DNA of 6,858 nt, taken from the NCBI GenBank assembly GCA_964522445.1, contig CAZFUY010000130.1, positions 1-6,858 of the forward strand, given 5' to 3'. Below, piece after piece: positions 1 through 6,781 of the stretch (position 1 is its first letter; each line of letters opens with the position of its first letter). The stretch comes from CAZFUY01 sp964522445. GTDB taxonomy: Bacteria; Pseudomonadota; Gammaproteobacteria; SZUA-229. The notes under the pieces were generated by a model. The model was not told the origin of the DNA. It did no database searches and saw only the letters and a program-made list of their open reading frames with translations. Position numbers and translations under genes: made by a program.

Positions 1-101
1 CTTCGGGTAATTATGCCGGTGTAATAAGCCATGATTTCAATAAATTGAAGTCGTTGGCGTGTCGCCCATTTGATTTCATTTGCCAGTTTTGCTTTTTCCA
101 C
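1..101 (-). CDS. N-terminus of probable HTH/WYL-type transcriptional regulator (partial, runs off the left edge)
   Basis: On the minus strand an open frame starts at a GTG (complement 99-101) and stays open to the window edge, giving 33 codons. The GTG is preceded by GGGA at complement 108-111, a reasonable ribosome binding site, and no ATG lies between it and the upstream in-frame stop. The peptide contains WATRQRLQFIEIMAYYTGII followed by TR. From memory of the family, this resembles the N-terminal winged-helix region of WYL-domain regulators of the CapW/BrxR kind, where an arginine-rich stretch, an FIE-type helix and a G-(I/R)-(I/V)-xRxD turn are typical. The WYL domain itself would lie outside the window, so the family call is an inference. 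Such proteins are DNA-binding repressors, sometimes found near phage-defence genes. The gene is divergent from recA and shares its AT-rich intergenic region. Confidence 0.45.
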   Translation of the reverse strand, partial: MEKAKLANEIKWATRQRLQFIEIMAYYTGIITR

Positions 102-201
102 GATATTTCCCGTTAGTTTCCAGTGTTTATTTTACATGCAAATAAATACCATGTTTATAAAATATAATAGGTGATAAAAAATATCTACATAATAAAAACA
201 A

Positions 202-230
202 TTGACATAGAAAAAAGTATAGCCTATTCT
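202..230 (+). promoter_or_regulatory. sigma70-type promoter of recA, with AT-rich upstream tract
   Basis: A perfect -35 hexamer TTGACA (202-207) is followed by a 17-bp spacer and a -10 of TATTCT (225-230). Transcription would start near 237, leaving a leader of about 88 bases before recA. The 50 bases upstream are almost pure A/T, as in an UP element. No CTG-N10-CAG LexA palindrome overlaps the promoter or lies between it and the gene. In E. coli the LexA box sits between -35 and -10. Confidence 0.6.
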
Positions 231-324
231 TTACCTCAAGTTAGCTGTTGGGCTTTTGATGTTTAAGCAGTGCATTAAATATGAATGAAATAATTACCTA
301 TCGATTAAATTAAGGGGAATAAAA

Positions 325-1374
325 ATGGATGATAATAAAAAGATGGCGCTAAGTGCCGCATTAGGACAAATTGAAAAGCAGTTCGGCAAGGGCTCTGTCA
401 TGAGAATGGGTGATTCTACTGCATCAAATATAGAAGCTGTGTCTACTGGGTCTATTGCACTGGATGTGGCTCTGGGAATAGGCGGTTTACCACGTGGCCG
501 AGTTGTTGAAATCTACGGCCCAGAATCCTCAGGTAAAACAACGTTGACTCTGCATGCGGTAGCCGAGATGCAAAAACTGGGCGGCACTGCGGCGTTTATC
601 GATGCAGAGCATGCGCTGGATCCCTCTTATGCTGAAAAACTGGGTGTGAATATTGATGATCTTTTAGTATCTCAGCCTGATACAGGTGAGCAGGCGCTGG
701 AAATCACCGATATGCTGGTGCGTTCTGGTGCGGTTGATATTATTGTTATTGATTCCGTGGCAGCTCTAACACCCAAAGCTGAAATTGAAGGGGATATGGG
801 GGACTCACACATGGGCTTGCAGGCGCGGCTTATGTCTCAGGCTTTGCGTAAATTAACCGGTAACATTAAGCGTTCTAATACGCTGGTTATTTTCATTAAC
901 CAGATTCGTATGAAAATTGGTGTCATGTTTGGTAATCCAGAAACCACAACCGGTGGTAATGCGCTTAAGTTTTACGCATCTGTGCGTCTGGATATTCGTC
1001 GTACTGGCGCTATCAAAAAGGGTGATGAGATTGTTGGTAATGAAACTAAGGTGAAGGTGGTTAAAAATAAAGTAGCGCCTCCATTTAAGACTATCAATTT
1101 TGAAATTCTCTATGGAGAAGGTATTTCCCATGAAGGTGAGTTAATTGATCTGGGCGTTAAATGTAATATTGTTGATAAGGCTGGTGCGTGGTATTCGTAT
1201 AGTGGTGATCGCATTGGTCAGGGTAAGGACAAGGTGCGTACCTTCCTGAAAGAAAACCCTGCTATAGCAGATGAAATTGAAGCAAGAATAAGGGAAGAGC
1301 TGATGCCAAAGGTAGCGGGTGATGAGTTGAAGCAGAAAGAGGCTGCGCCTGAAGCTGAATTGGCTGATTCGTAA
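325..1374 (+). CDS. recA: Recombinase A (RecA)
   Basis: RecA is the ATP-dependent strand-exchange protein of homologous recombination. As a filament on single-stranded DNA it also promotes LexA self-cleavage in the SOS response. The 349-residue product is full length for the family. Visible landmarks are the Walker A motif GPESSGKT (residues 65-72), the catalytic glutamate in FIDAEHAL (E95), the Walker B region IVIDSVAAL (140-148), loop L1 around EIEGDMGDSHMG (153-164), loop L2 with QIRMKIGVMFGNPETTTGG (193-211), and the conserved KNKVAPPF stretch (247-254). The C-terminus is acidic, as in other RecAs. The ATG has a strong Shine-Dalgarno sequence, AAGGGGAA, at 312-319. The gene is preceded by its own promoter and followed by recX after 218 bp that hold a repeat element. 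Identification is secure. Confidence 0.99.
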   Translation: MDDNKKMALSAALGQIEKQFGKGSVMRMGDSTASNIEAVSTGSIALDVALGIGGLPRGRVVEIYGPESSGKTTLTLHAVAEMQKLGGTAAFIDAEHALDPSYAEKLGVNIDDLLVSQPDTGEQALEITDMLVRSGAVDIIVIDSVAALTPKAEIEGDMGDSHMGLQARLMSQALRKLTGNIKRSNTLVIFINQIRMKIGVMFGNPETTTGGNALKFYASVRLDIRRTGAIKKGDEIVGNETKVKVVKNKVAPPFKTINFEILYGEGISHEGELIDLGVKCNIVDKAGAWYSYSGDRIGQGKDKVRTFLKENPAIADEIEARIREELMPKVAGDELKQKEAAPEAELADS

Positions 1375-1410
1375 AAGATTAATAACCATACAAACAAGTA
1401 TAAGGAAAGG

Positions 1411-1518
1411 TTGACTCCCTCTCCCTCAGGGAGAGGGCTGGGGTGAGGGTGGTTTAAATACTGTGATAATCCACAATAAAAACCAAAAGCCCTAACTCTC
1501 CCCCCAGGGGAGAGGGGA
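1411..1518. repeat. GC-rich REP-like/MITE-like intergenic element with two hairpins
   Basis: Between recA and recX lies a C/G-rich block that stands out from its AT-rich surroundings. It contains two perfect palindromes. The first is CCCTCTCCCT (1417-1426) paired with AGGGAGAGGG (1428-1437). The second is CTCTCCCC (1496-1503) paired with GGGGAGAG (1507-1514). The flanks GGGCTGGGGTGAGGG (1436-1450) and GCCCTAACTCTCCCC (about 1490-1503) are imperfectly complementary, so the whole block can fold as a larger imperfect inverted repeat. Similar GGGAGAGGGCTGGGGTGAGGG sequences are known to me as dispersed intergenic repeats in many proteobacteria. Copy number here cannot be judged from one window. 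Confidence 0.65.
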
Positions 1519-1526
1519 TTTTCTTT
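1496..1526 (+). terminator. Possible rho-independent terminator after recA, formed by the right hairpin of the repeat
   Basis: The 8-bp GC-rich stem (1496-1503 with 1507-1514, loop CCA) is followed after GGG by ATTTTCTTT, a T-rich tail. It could end recA transcription before recX, which would fit the usual partial uncoupling of recX from recA. It lies inside the repeat element, so its structure may reflect the repeat rather than selected termination. Confidence 0.35.
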
Positions 1527-1592
1527 GCATCTTTAAATAAAACTTAAGTAAGCATCACTAGATTCAGATGCCTTTAACTTTAATATGCCAAT

Positions 1593-2042
1593 ATGACTCG
1601 TTCAATAAATGAAGTAGCAGTAGGTCTTTTAGCCAGACGAGAGCACTCTGTTCTTGAATTAAAGCAAAAACTCAAACAAAGAAGTTTCTCAGATGATGAA
1701 ATAGAACAATCGATTGAACGATTGCTGGCGAATAATTTGCTTTCGGAAGAGCGTTTTACCGAGACTTATATTAATATGCGCAAGCACAGAGGATTTGGGC
1801 CTTTGCGAATAGCGAATGAACTTAGGGAAAGAGGCGTTGATGCGGGTTTGATTGAGTCGCTTATGGATAAAGAAAATAACGAATGGAAGATAGTGATGCG
1901 TCAACAGTATGAGAAAAAATATGGTGATCGGCCTGCTGAAGAATATGCGGAGCAGGTTAAGCGGAGTAAGTATTTGCAGGCTCGTGGCTTTCCTTTAGAT
2001 TGGGTGTTCAAGCTTAATGCTCTTGATGAAGAGATAAGTTAA
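1593..2042 (+). CDS. recX: Regulatory protein RecX
   Basis: RecX binds RecA filaments and modulates, mostly inhibits, RecA ATPase and strand exchange. The 149-residue product matches the usual family length of about 150. It is built of the helical repeats typical of RecX. Conserved points are LLARREHS (residues 12-19) followed by EL and a lysine-rich helix, the second repeat ending in LLSEERFTETYI (49-60), FGPLRIANELRERGVD (68-83), and the C-terminal KRSKYLQARGFPLDWVFKL (123-141). The first ATG in frame is used; neighbouring ATGs at 1568 and 1585 are out of frame. No clear Shine-Dalgarno sequence precedes the start, which may keep expression low. It lies directly after recA, as in most gammaproteobacteria, and ends 48 bp before alaS. 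Confidence 0.95.
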   Translation: MTRSINEVAVGLLARREHSVLELKQKLKQRSFSDDEIEQSIERLLANNLLSEERFTETYINMRKHRGFGPLRIANELRERGVDAGLIESLMDKENNEWKIVMRQQYEKKYGDRPAEEYAEQVKRSKYLQARGFPLDWVFKLNALDEEIS

Positions 2043-2090
2043 AAACTTTTAAAAACAATAAGATAACATAAGTAGTTAATGTAAATTATT

Positions 2091-4846
2091 ATGATGACGA
2101 CAGCTGAAATCAGACAGAAATTTTTAGACTTTTTCAAAAGCAAAGGCCACGAAACCGTTGCTTCCAGCTCTTTAGTGCCGGGCAATGACCCAACCCTGTT
2201 ATTTACCAATGCAGGTATGGTGCAGTTTAAAGATGTATTTTTAGGTCGTGATAAACGCAGTTACACCACGGCAACATCGAGTCAGCGATGTGTGCGTGCG
2301 GGTGGAAAACACAATGATCTGGAAAATGTGGGTTACACCGCTCGCCACCATACCTTTTTTGAAATGCTGGGTAACTTTAGCTTTGGTGATTACTTTAAGC
2401 GTGAAGCGATCTTTTTTGCCTGGGAATTTTTAACCAGAGAGCTGGGGCTACCAAAGGAAAAATTATGGGTTACGGTCTTTGATGAAGATGATGAAGCGGC
2501 TGATATCTGGTTAAACGAAGTCGGTGTTAACCCAGAGAGTTTTTCTCGTATTGGCGCAAAAGATAATTTCTGGTCAATGGGGGATACCGGCCCCTGCGGT
2601 CCCTGTACTGAAATATTTTATGATCATGGTGCAGATATTCCAGGAGGCCCACCGGGAACACCCGAAGAAGATGGTGATCGTTATATTGAAATATGGAATC
2701 TGGTTTTCATGCAGTATGACCGGGATAAAAAAGGCACATTAAATCCATTACCCAAACCGTCAGTTGATACAGGTATGGGATTAGAACGTCTGGCGGCTAT
2801 TTTACAAAATGGTCACAGCAACTATGACATCGACCTGTTTCAAAATTTAATAAAAGCAGCTGCAAAAGAAACTGGCACAACGGATCTTACAAACAGTTCA
2901 TTAAAAGTAATATCTGATCATATTCGTTCCTGCTCATTTTTAATTGTAGATGGAGTGATGCCTTCTAATGAAGGTCGTGGTTATGTGTTGCGTCGTATTA
3001 TTCGTCGCGCATTACGTCATGGTCACAAGCTGGGGCAAAATGATTTATTTTTCTATAAATTAGTTGCGTCTTTAGTAAAAGAAATGGGAGAGGCATATCC
3101 TGAATTAGTGCAAGCGCAATCCAATGTTGAGCATATTTTAAAATTAGAAGAAGAGCGTTTTTCTGAAACGCTAGACCATGGAATGAAAATACTGGAAGAG
3201 GGCATAAGCAATCTTTCAGGGAAACAAATTCCAGGCGATATGGTGTTTAAACTTTATGATACCTATGGCTTTCCATTTGATCTAACAGCAGACATTGCGC
3301 GTGAGCGTGGTTTAACTGTTGATAAAGATGGTTATGAAAAAGAAATGCAGGTACAGAAAAAACGAGCGCGTGCTTCAAGTAAATTTGGTGTGGACTATCA
3401 TGATGAAATAGCCACTGACGCTGTGACATCTTTTACAGGTTACGATCATTTGCTTGATCGATCAAAAGTAACGGCTATTTATAAAGAAGGTCTGGCGGTT
3501 GATAATATAAAAGCGGGTGATGAAGCGGTTATTATTTTAGAGCAAACCCCTTTCTATGCAGAGTCTGGTGGTCAGGCAGGTGATTCAGGTGTGTTAGTTA
3601 ATCAGGCTGCTCACTTTGAAGTTATGGACACGCAAAAGACTGGTCAGGCATTTATGCATATTGGCCAATGTTCGGAAGGTGAAATAAAAGTGGGTGATGA
3701 ACTGGAAGCCATGATTGATGAGGGTCGTCGTCATGCCACCATTCGGAATCACTCTGCAACACATCTAATGCATGCGGCTTTAAGAGATATTTTGGGCGAT
3801 CATGTGCAGCAAAAAGGTTCGCTGGTAAATAAAGAACGTTTACGTTTTGACTTTTCACATTTTGAAGCCGTTAAAGCTGAAGAGTTACAAAAAATTGAGC
3901 GTATGGTGAATGAACAAATTCGTCATAACTTAACAACTGATTCAGAAGAAATGGCCATTGATGCGGCAAAGAAAAAAGGTGCGATGGCATTATTTGGTGA
4001 AAAATATGGAGATCAGGTTCGTGTGGTTTCTATGGGTGATTTCTCCATTGAATTATGTGGTGGAACACACGTCACACGCTCAGGTGATATTGGCTTTTTT
4101 AAAATTGTTTCAGAAAATGGAATTGCTTCAGGTGTGCGTCGTATAGAAGCNNNNNNNNNNNNNNNNNNNNNNNNNNNNNNNNNNNNNNNNNNNNNNNNNN
4201 NNNNNNNNNNNNNNNNNNNNNNNNNNNNNNNNNNNNNNNNNNNNNNNNNNTTTTTAAAATTGTTTCAGAAAATGGAATTGCTTCAGGTGTGCGTCGTATA
4301 GAAGCTGTTACAGGTGAAGCTGCTGTTGAGTGGGCAGAGCAACAAGATCAACAAATAAATCATTTAGCTGGCATGTTAAAAGGAAATCGTGATGAGCTGG
4401 ATACAAAAGTTCAGCAACTACTTGATAAAGTAAAATTACAGGAAAAAGAGCTTTCTAAATTAAAAACAAAACTGGCAACACAAACGGGTGGTGATTTAAC
4501 TCAGGATGCCGTAGAGATTGCAGGCCTTAAAGTGTTAGCTATTAAACTGGACGGAGTTGATTCTAAATCTTTACGAGATACTATGGATCAGTTAAAAAAT
4601 AAATTAGGCAAAGCAGCCGTTGTTCTGGCTGTAGCTGATGGTAATAAAGTTAGCCTGTGTGCTGGCGTGACCAAAGCTGAGAGCAAACAGCTAAAAGCAG
4701 GTGATCTGGTTAATATGGTCGCATCACAAATCGGTGGAAAAGGTGGTGGTCGTCCTGATATGGCTATGGCGGGTGGTAATCAGCCAGAGAATCTGGATAA
4801 GGCATTGGCTTCTGTTACAGACTGGGTTGCAGATCAGCTTAAATAG
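2091..4846 (+). CDS. alaS: Alanyl-tRNA synthetase (AlaRS), split by an assembly gap
   Basis: AlaRS attaches alanine to tRNA-Ala in the cytoplasm and edits mischarged Ser- and Gly-tRNA. The product starts MMTTAEIRQKFLDFFKSKGHE, with a second ATG at 2094 as an equally plausible start; no good ribosome binding site is seen. Class II catalytic features are present: FTNAGMVQFKDVFLG (38-52), TSSQRCVRAGGKHNDLENVG (62-81) leading to the motif-2 region HHTFFEMLGNFSFGDYF (86-102), and motif 3 SVDTGMGLERL (224-234). The editing domain carries HSATH (H554, H558) and CGGTH (C656, H660), the four metal-binding residues. The C-terminal DHHA1/C-Ala part has a heptad-like region after ELDTKVQQLLDK and the glycine-rich GGKGGGRPDMAMAGG near the end. 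Positions 4151-4250 are N. Joining 2091-4150 to 4306-4846 gives 2601 bases, 866 residues plus stop, in one frame; E. coli AlaRS has 876 residues. The gene is therefore probably intact in the organism. Confidence 0.97.
4096..4305. repeat. 55-bp exact duplication on both sides of the N run (probable contig-end overlap)
   Basis: Bases 4096-4150 and 4251-4305 are identical over all 55 positions, beginning TTTTTAAAATTG and ending CGTATAGAAGC. The left copy ends exactly where the Ns begin and the right copy begins exactly where they end. This is how two contigs that share an assembly k-mer overlap look when a scaffolder joins them with filler. Merging the copies restores the alaS frame, so I do not regard it as a real genomic repeat. 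Confidence 0.93.
4151..4250. other. Assembly gap, 100 N
   Basis: Exactly 100 Ns interrupt alaS. The round length suggests filler of unknown size rather than a measured gap. Because the flanks overlap by 55 bases, the true distance is probably negative, with no missing sequence. Read literally, the 155 extra bases (100 N plus one copy) shift the frame and give a false premature end at 4301. Confidence 0.97.
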
Positions 4847-4871
4847 TGCTGATAACCATTTAAATCATCCC

Positions 4872-4937
4872 TGTAGGAGCAGCTTTAACCGCGATACTTT
4901 CAGGTTAAATATTATCGCGGCTAAAGCCGCTCCTACA
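4872..4937. repeat. REP-like palindrome pair (TGTAGGAGCGGCTTTAGCC family)
   Basis: The left arm 4872-4896 and right arm 4913-4937 are 25-base inverted repeats that differ at two positions, separated by a 16-bp loop. The right arm reads TATCGCGGCTAAAGCCGC followed by TCCTACA. It contains its own small palindrome GCGGCT-AA-AGCCGC (4917-4930). Both mismatches become G-U pairs in RNA from the minus strand. This family (TGTAGGAGCGGCTTTAGCCGCGA) is well known as dispersed REP sequence in Pseudomonas, Xanthomonas and other gammaproteobacteria, usually paired head to head as here and mobilised by REP-associated tyrosine transposases. It lies just after alaS, the typical intergenic position. Confidence 0.8.
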
Positions 4938-4964
4938 TTCATTTATGGGCATTTTCTTTTCGGC

Positions 4965-4993
4965 TTGATACTTAGCGCTTAATTCTTCATAAT
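4965..4993 (+). promoter_or_regulatory. Candidate sigma70 promoter upstream of lysC
   Basis: TTGATA (4965-4970), a 17-bp spacer and CATAAT (4988-4993) each differ from consensus at one base. Transcription would start near 5000, only a few bases before the terminator-like hairpin at 5005-5026, so an RNA from this promoter would carry that hairpin at its 5' end. That arrangement is odd and keeps the confidence moderate. Confidence 0.4.
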
Positions 4994-5004
4994 TCAGCAC
5001 CTCA

Positions 5005-5029
5005 AAACCCGCTACCTTGCGGGTTTCTT
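5005..5029 (+). terminator. Rho-independent terminator between alaS and lysC
   Basis: AAACCCGC (5005-5012) pairs perfectly with GCGGGTTT (5019-5026) around the loop TACCTT, and the T-rich tail TTTCTT follows. It would end alaS transcription, leaving lysC to its own promoter. It lies 35 bp before the lysC start codon. Confidence 0.7.
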
Positions 5030-5061
5030 AATATATTTTAGAAACAAAGACACTACAAATA

Positions 5062-6303
5062 ATGGCATTAATAGTTCAAAAATACGGTGGAACATCTGTC
5101 GGCACAGTGGAGCGTATCCAGGCCGTTGCAGATCGTGTCATTGCGACAAAAAATAAGGGCAATCAGGTTGTTGTTGTGGTCTCTGCCATGAGCGGTCAAA
5201 CCAATAAATTAATAGCTCTGGCTAAAGATATTGATGAGCAGCCACCCGCACATGAAATGGACGTGCTTGTATCAACAGGCGAGCAGGTGACGATTGCTTT
5301 ATTAAGCATCGCGTTGATGAAAAAAGGTGCTGAAGCTAAATCTTACACAGGCAGCCAGATTAAAATGCTGACCGATAGCGCACATGGAAAAGCACGTATT
5401 CTTGATATCCAGTGCGACAATATGCAAAAAGATTTGCAGGATAACAAAGTTATAGTCGTTGCAGGATTTCAGGGCATAGACGAGCTTGGCCGAATAACAA
5501 CTTTGGGGCGAGGTGGTTCTGATACCACTGCTGTTGCTATGGCAGCAGCGCTTAAAGCTGATGAATGTCAAATTTATACAGATGTAGATGGTGTCTATAC
5601 AACAGATCCGCGTGTAGAGCCTAAGGCAAGAAAATTAGACCGTATTACATTTGAAGAAATGCTGGAAATGGCCAGTCTGGGTTCAAAAATATTGCAAATT
5701 CGTTCGGTAGAATTTGCAGGCAAATATAATGTTCCTTTACGAGTGCTTTCTTCTTTTGAAGAAGGTGAAGGTGCGGGTACTTTAATAACAACTGAGGATG
5801 ATGAGATGGAACAGGCTGTAATTTCTGGAATTGCTTTTAATAGAGATGAAGCTCAGTTAACCATTTCCGGCGTGCCAGATAAACCCGGTGTTGCTTCAGA
5901 TATCCTGGGCGCAATTACAAAAGTCAATATTGAAATTGATATGATCGTACAGAATGTAGGTGAAGATGGTACAACTGATTTTACCTTTACTGTTCATCGT
6001 AATGATTATGTAAATGCACTGGACTGTCTCACACAAACGGGTGATAAACTAGGCGCTAAAAAAGTTTATGGCAATGACAGTATAGTGAAGTTATCACTTG
6101 TAGGTGTTGGTATGCGTTCACATGCAGGTATTGCCAGCACTATGTTTGCGGCGCTTGCTGAAGAAGGTATAAATATTTTGATGATTTCAACATCTGAAAT
6201 TAAAATCTCAGTTGTTGTTGCAGAGAAATACCTTGAATTAGGTGTACGTACTCTGCATAGTGCATTTGGTTTAGAAAATGATGGGACTTTATCCTGCATA
6301 TAA
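5062..6303 (+). CDS. lysC: Aspartate kinase (aspartokinase), monofunctional with two ACT domains
   Basis: The enzyme phosphorylates L-aspartate to 4-phospho-L-aspartate, the first step towards lysine, threonine, methionine and diaminopimelate. The 413-residue product matches the Pseudomonas-type LysC of about 411 residues. The kinase domain shows KYGGTSVG (7-14), VVSAMSGQTN (39-48), STGEQV (71-76), the nucleotide-binding stretch TLGRGGSDTTAVAMAAAL (147-164) and YTDVDGVYTTDPR (172-184). Two ACT regulatory domains follow, marked by ISGVPDKPGVASDIL (268-282) and VGVGMRSHAGIASTMFAAL (347-365), the usual site of feedback control by lysine or threonine. No homoserine dehydrogenase domain is fused. 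The start ATG has only a weak upstream purine stretch (AAAGACAC). The 215-bp upstream region contains a REP pair, promoter and terminator, and no structure recognisable as a lysine riboswitch. It lies 142 bp before csrA. Confidence 0.98.
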   Translation: MALIVQKYGGTSVGTVERIQAVADRVIATKNKGNQVVVVVSAMSGQTNKLIALAKDIDEQPPAHEMDVLVSTGEQVTIALLSIALMKKGAEAKSYTGSQIKMLTDSAHGKARILDIQCDNMQKDLQDNKVIVVAGFQGIDELGRITTLGRGGSDTTAVAMAAALKADECQIYTDVDGVYTTDPRVEPKARKLDRITFEEMLEMASLGSKILQIRSVEFAGKYNVPLRVLSSFEEGEGAGTLITTEDDEMEQAVISGIAFNRDEAQLTISGVPDKPGVASDILGAITKVNIEIDMIVQNVGEDGTTDFTFTVHRNDYVNALDCLTQTGDKLGAKKVYGNDSIVKLSLVGVGMRSHAGIASTMFAALAEEGINILMISTSEIKISVVVAEKYLELGVRTLHSAFGLENDGTLSCI

Positions 6304-6387
6304 TTATCATAAATAATAAAAAAATTATGCAATGTCAATTATGACTTTTTTAGTTCTATGTTAGACTTAGTTACAGGTGAACAGAGC

Positions 6388-6442
6388 ATACATGGAATAC
6401 ATGGACTCTAGGAGCCACTGGTGATTGAACAACGGAGTAGGA
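6388..6442 (+). promoter_or_regulatory. csrA leader with tandem CsrA-binding-like sites and GGA motifs
   Basis: ATACATGGA occurs twice back to back at 6388-6396 and 6397-6405, each matching the first nine bases of the published CsrA SELEX consensus RUACARGGAUGU at 8 of 9 positions. Further GGA motifs lie at 6411-6413, 6434-6436 and 6440-6442, making five within 49 bases. The fourth is part of GGAG (6434-6437), which sits 8 bases before the csrA ATG and is its Shine-Dalgarno sequence. CsrA bound here could block translation of its own mRNA, as described for E. coli csrA. Binding is an inference from motif and position. Confidence 0.6.
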
Positions 6443-6445
6443 TCT

Positions 6446-6643
6446 ATGTTAATTTTAACCCGCCGTGTAGGCGAAACCTTAATGATTGGTGACGATGTTA
6501 CTGTTACTGTGCTTGGTGTAAAAGGTAATCAGGTACGTATTGGTATAAATGCACCTAAAGAAATATCTGTTCATCGTGAAGAAATTTACGAACGTATTAA
6601 ACGTGAACAGGAAGGCGCGGGAAATACCCAGCCTGTTGAGTAA
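6446..6643 (+). CDS. csrA: Carbon storage regulator CsrA (RsmA)
   Basis: CsrA is a small dimeric RNA-binding protein that recognises GGA motifs in mRNA leaders and controls translation and stability of many transcripts (carbon metabolism, motility, biofilm). The product from ATG 6446 has 65 residues, close to the 61 of E. coli. It starts with the invariant MLILTRRVGE, continues with IGDDVTVTVLGVKGNQVRIG (14-33) and NAPKEISVHREEIYERI (35-51). The RNA-binding residues L4, R6, R7 and R44 are all present. The C-terminal tail GAGNTQPVE is short and variable, as usual. GGAG at 6434-6437 gives an optimal spacing of 8. An in-frame TTG at 6425 would add seven residues not seen in the family and is not used. 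Two hairpins follow the stop codon. Confidence 0.98.
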   Translation: MLILTRRVGETLMIGDDVTVTVLGVKGNQVRIGINAPKEISVHREEIYERIKREQEGAGNTQPVE

Positions 6644-6652
6644 AATATTAAA

Positions 6653-6676
6653 ATCGGGCTTTACCTAAAGCCCGAT
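6653..6676. terminator. Hairpin after csrA, terminator-like mainly for the minus strand
   Basis: ATCGGGCTTT (6653-6662) pairs perfectly with AAAGCCCGAT (6667-6676) around ACCT. On the + strand the following CAAATG lacks a U-run. Read from the minus strand the stem is followed by TTTAATATTTTA, a good tail. It lies 9 bases after the csrA stop and may also stabilise the 3' end of the csrA mRNA. Confidence 0.6.
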
Positions 6677-6697
6677 CAAATGTATATTTACGCACTT

Positions 6698-6730
6698 TGA
6701 AACCGCCGCTATAATGCGGCGGTTTCATTT
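6698..6730 (+). terminator. Rho-independent terminator downstream of csrA
   Basis: TGAAACCGCCGC (6698-6709) pairs perfectly over 12 bp with GCGGCGGTTTCA (6716-6727), loop TATAAT, with TTT after the stem and three Ts within its 3' arm. It separates csrA from the tRNA region. The TATAAT in the loop has no -35 partner at a suitable distance. Confidence 0.7.
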
Positions 6731-6781
6731 GAAGTAAAATGCTTTCCTTATGAGAGCTGACAGAAATAAAAAATTGAATCT

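Noticed and set aside
281..313. Ten-codon leader ORF (MNEIITYRLN) ending at the recA ribosome binding site
   Set aside because: It has no ribosome binding site and is short enough to arise by chance.
853..1131. Minus-strand and alternate-frame open frames inside recA, recX, alaS and lysC
   Set aside because: They overlap strongly conserved genes, have no family features and are shadows of the coding strand.
2091..4301. alaS frame read straight through the Ns to a stop at 4301
   Set aside because: The 155 extra bases shift the frame, and the tail after the Ns is an out-of-frame reading of the duplicated 55 bases.
4289..4846. Separate 185-codon gene starting at GTG 4289
   Set aside because: It is the 3' part of alaS after the assembly gap; the GTG lies in the duplicated 55 bases and corresponds to an internal valine of AlaRS.
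4847..5061. Lysine riboswitch ahead of lysC
   Set aside because: The space is occupied by the REP pair, promoter and terminator; no multi-helix aptamer is recognisable.
6334..6351. GTCA-ATTA-TGAC followed by six Ts as a lysC terminator
   Set aside because: A 4-bp stem is too weak, although the outer A- and T-tracts could extend it after a mismatch; left uncalled.
6425..6445. TTG start at 6425 giving a 72-residue CsrA
   Set aside because: The extra residues MNNGVGS are not part of CsrA; ATG 6446 has a well-spaced GGAG and yields the canonical MLILTRR start.
6710..6715. TATAAT as a -10 box for the downstream tRNA
   Set aside because: It is the loop of the 12-bp terminator hairpin, and no -35 lies at a suitable distance.
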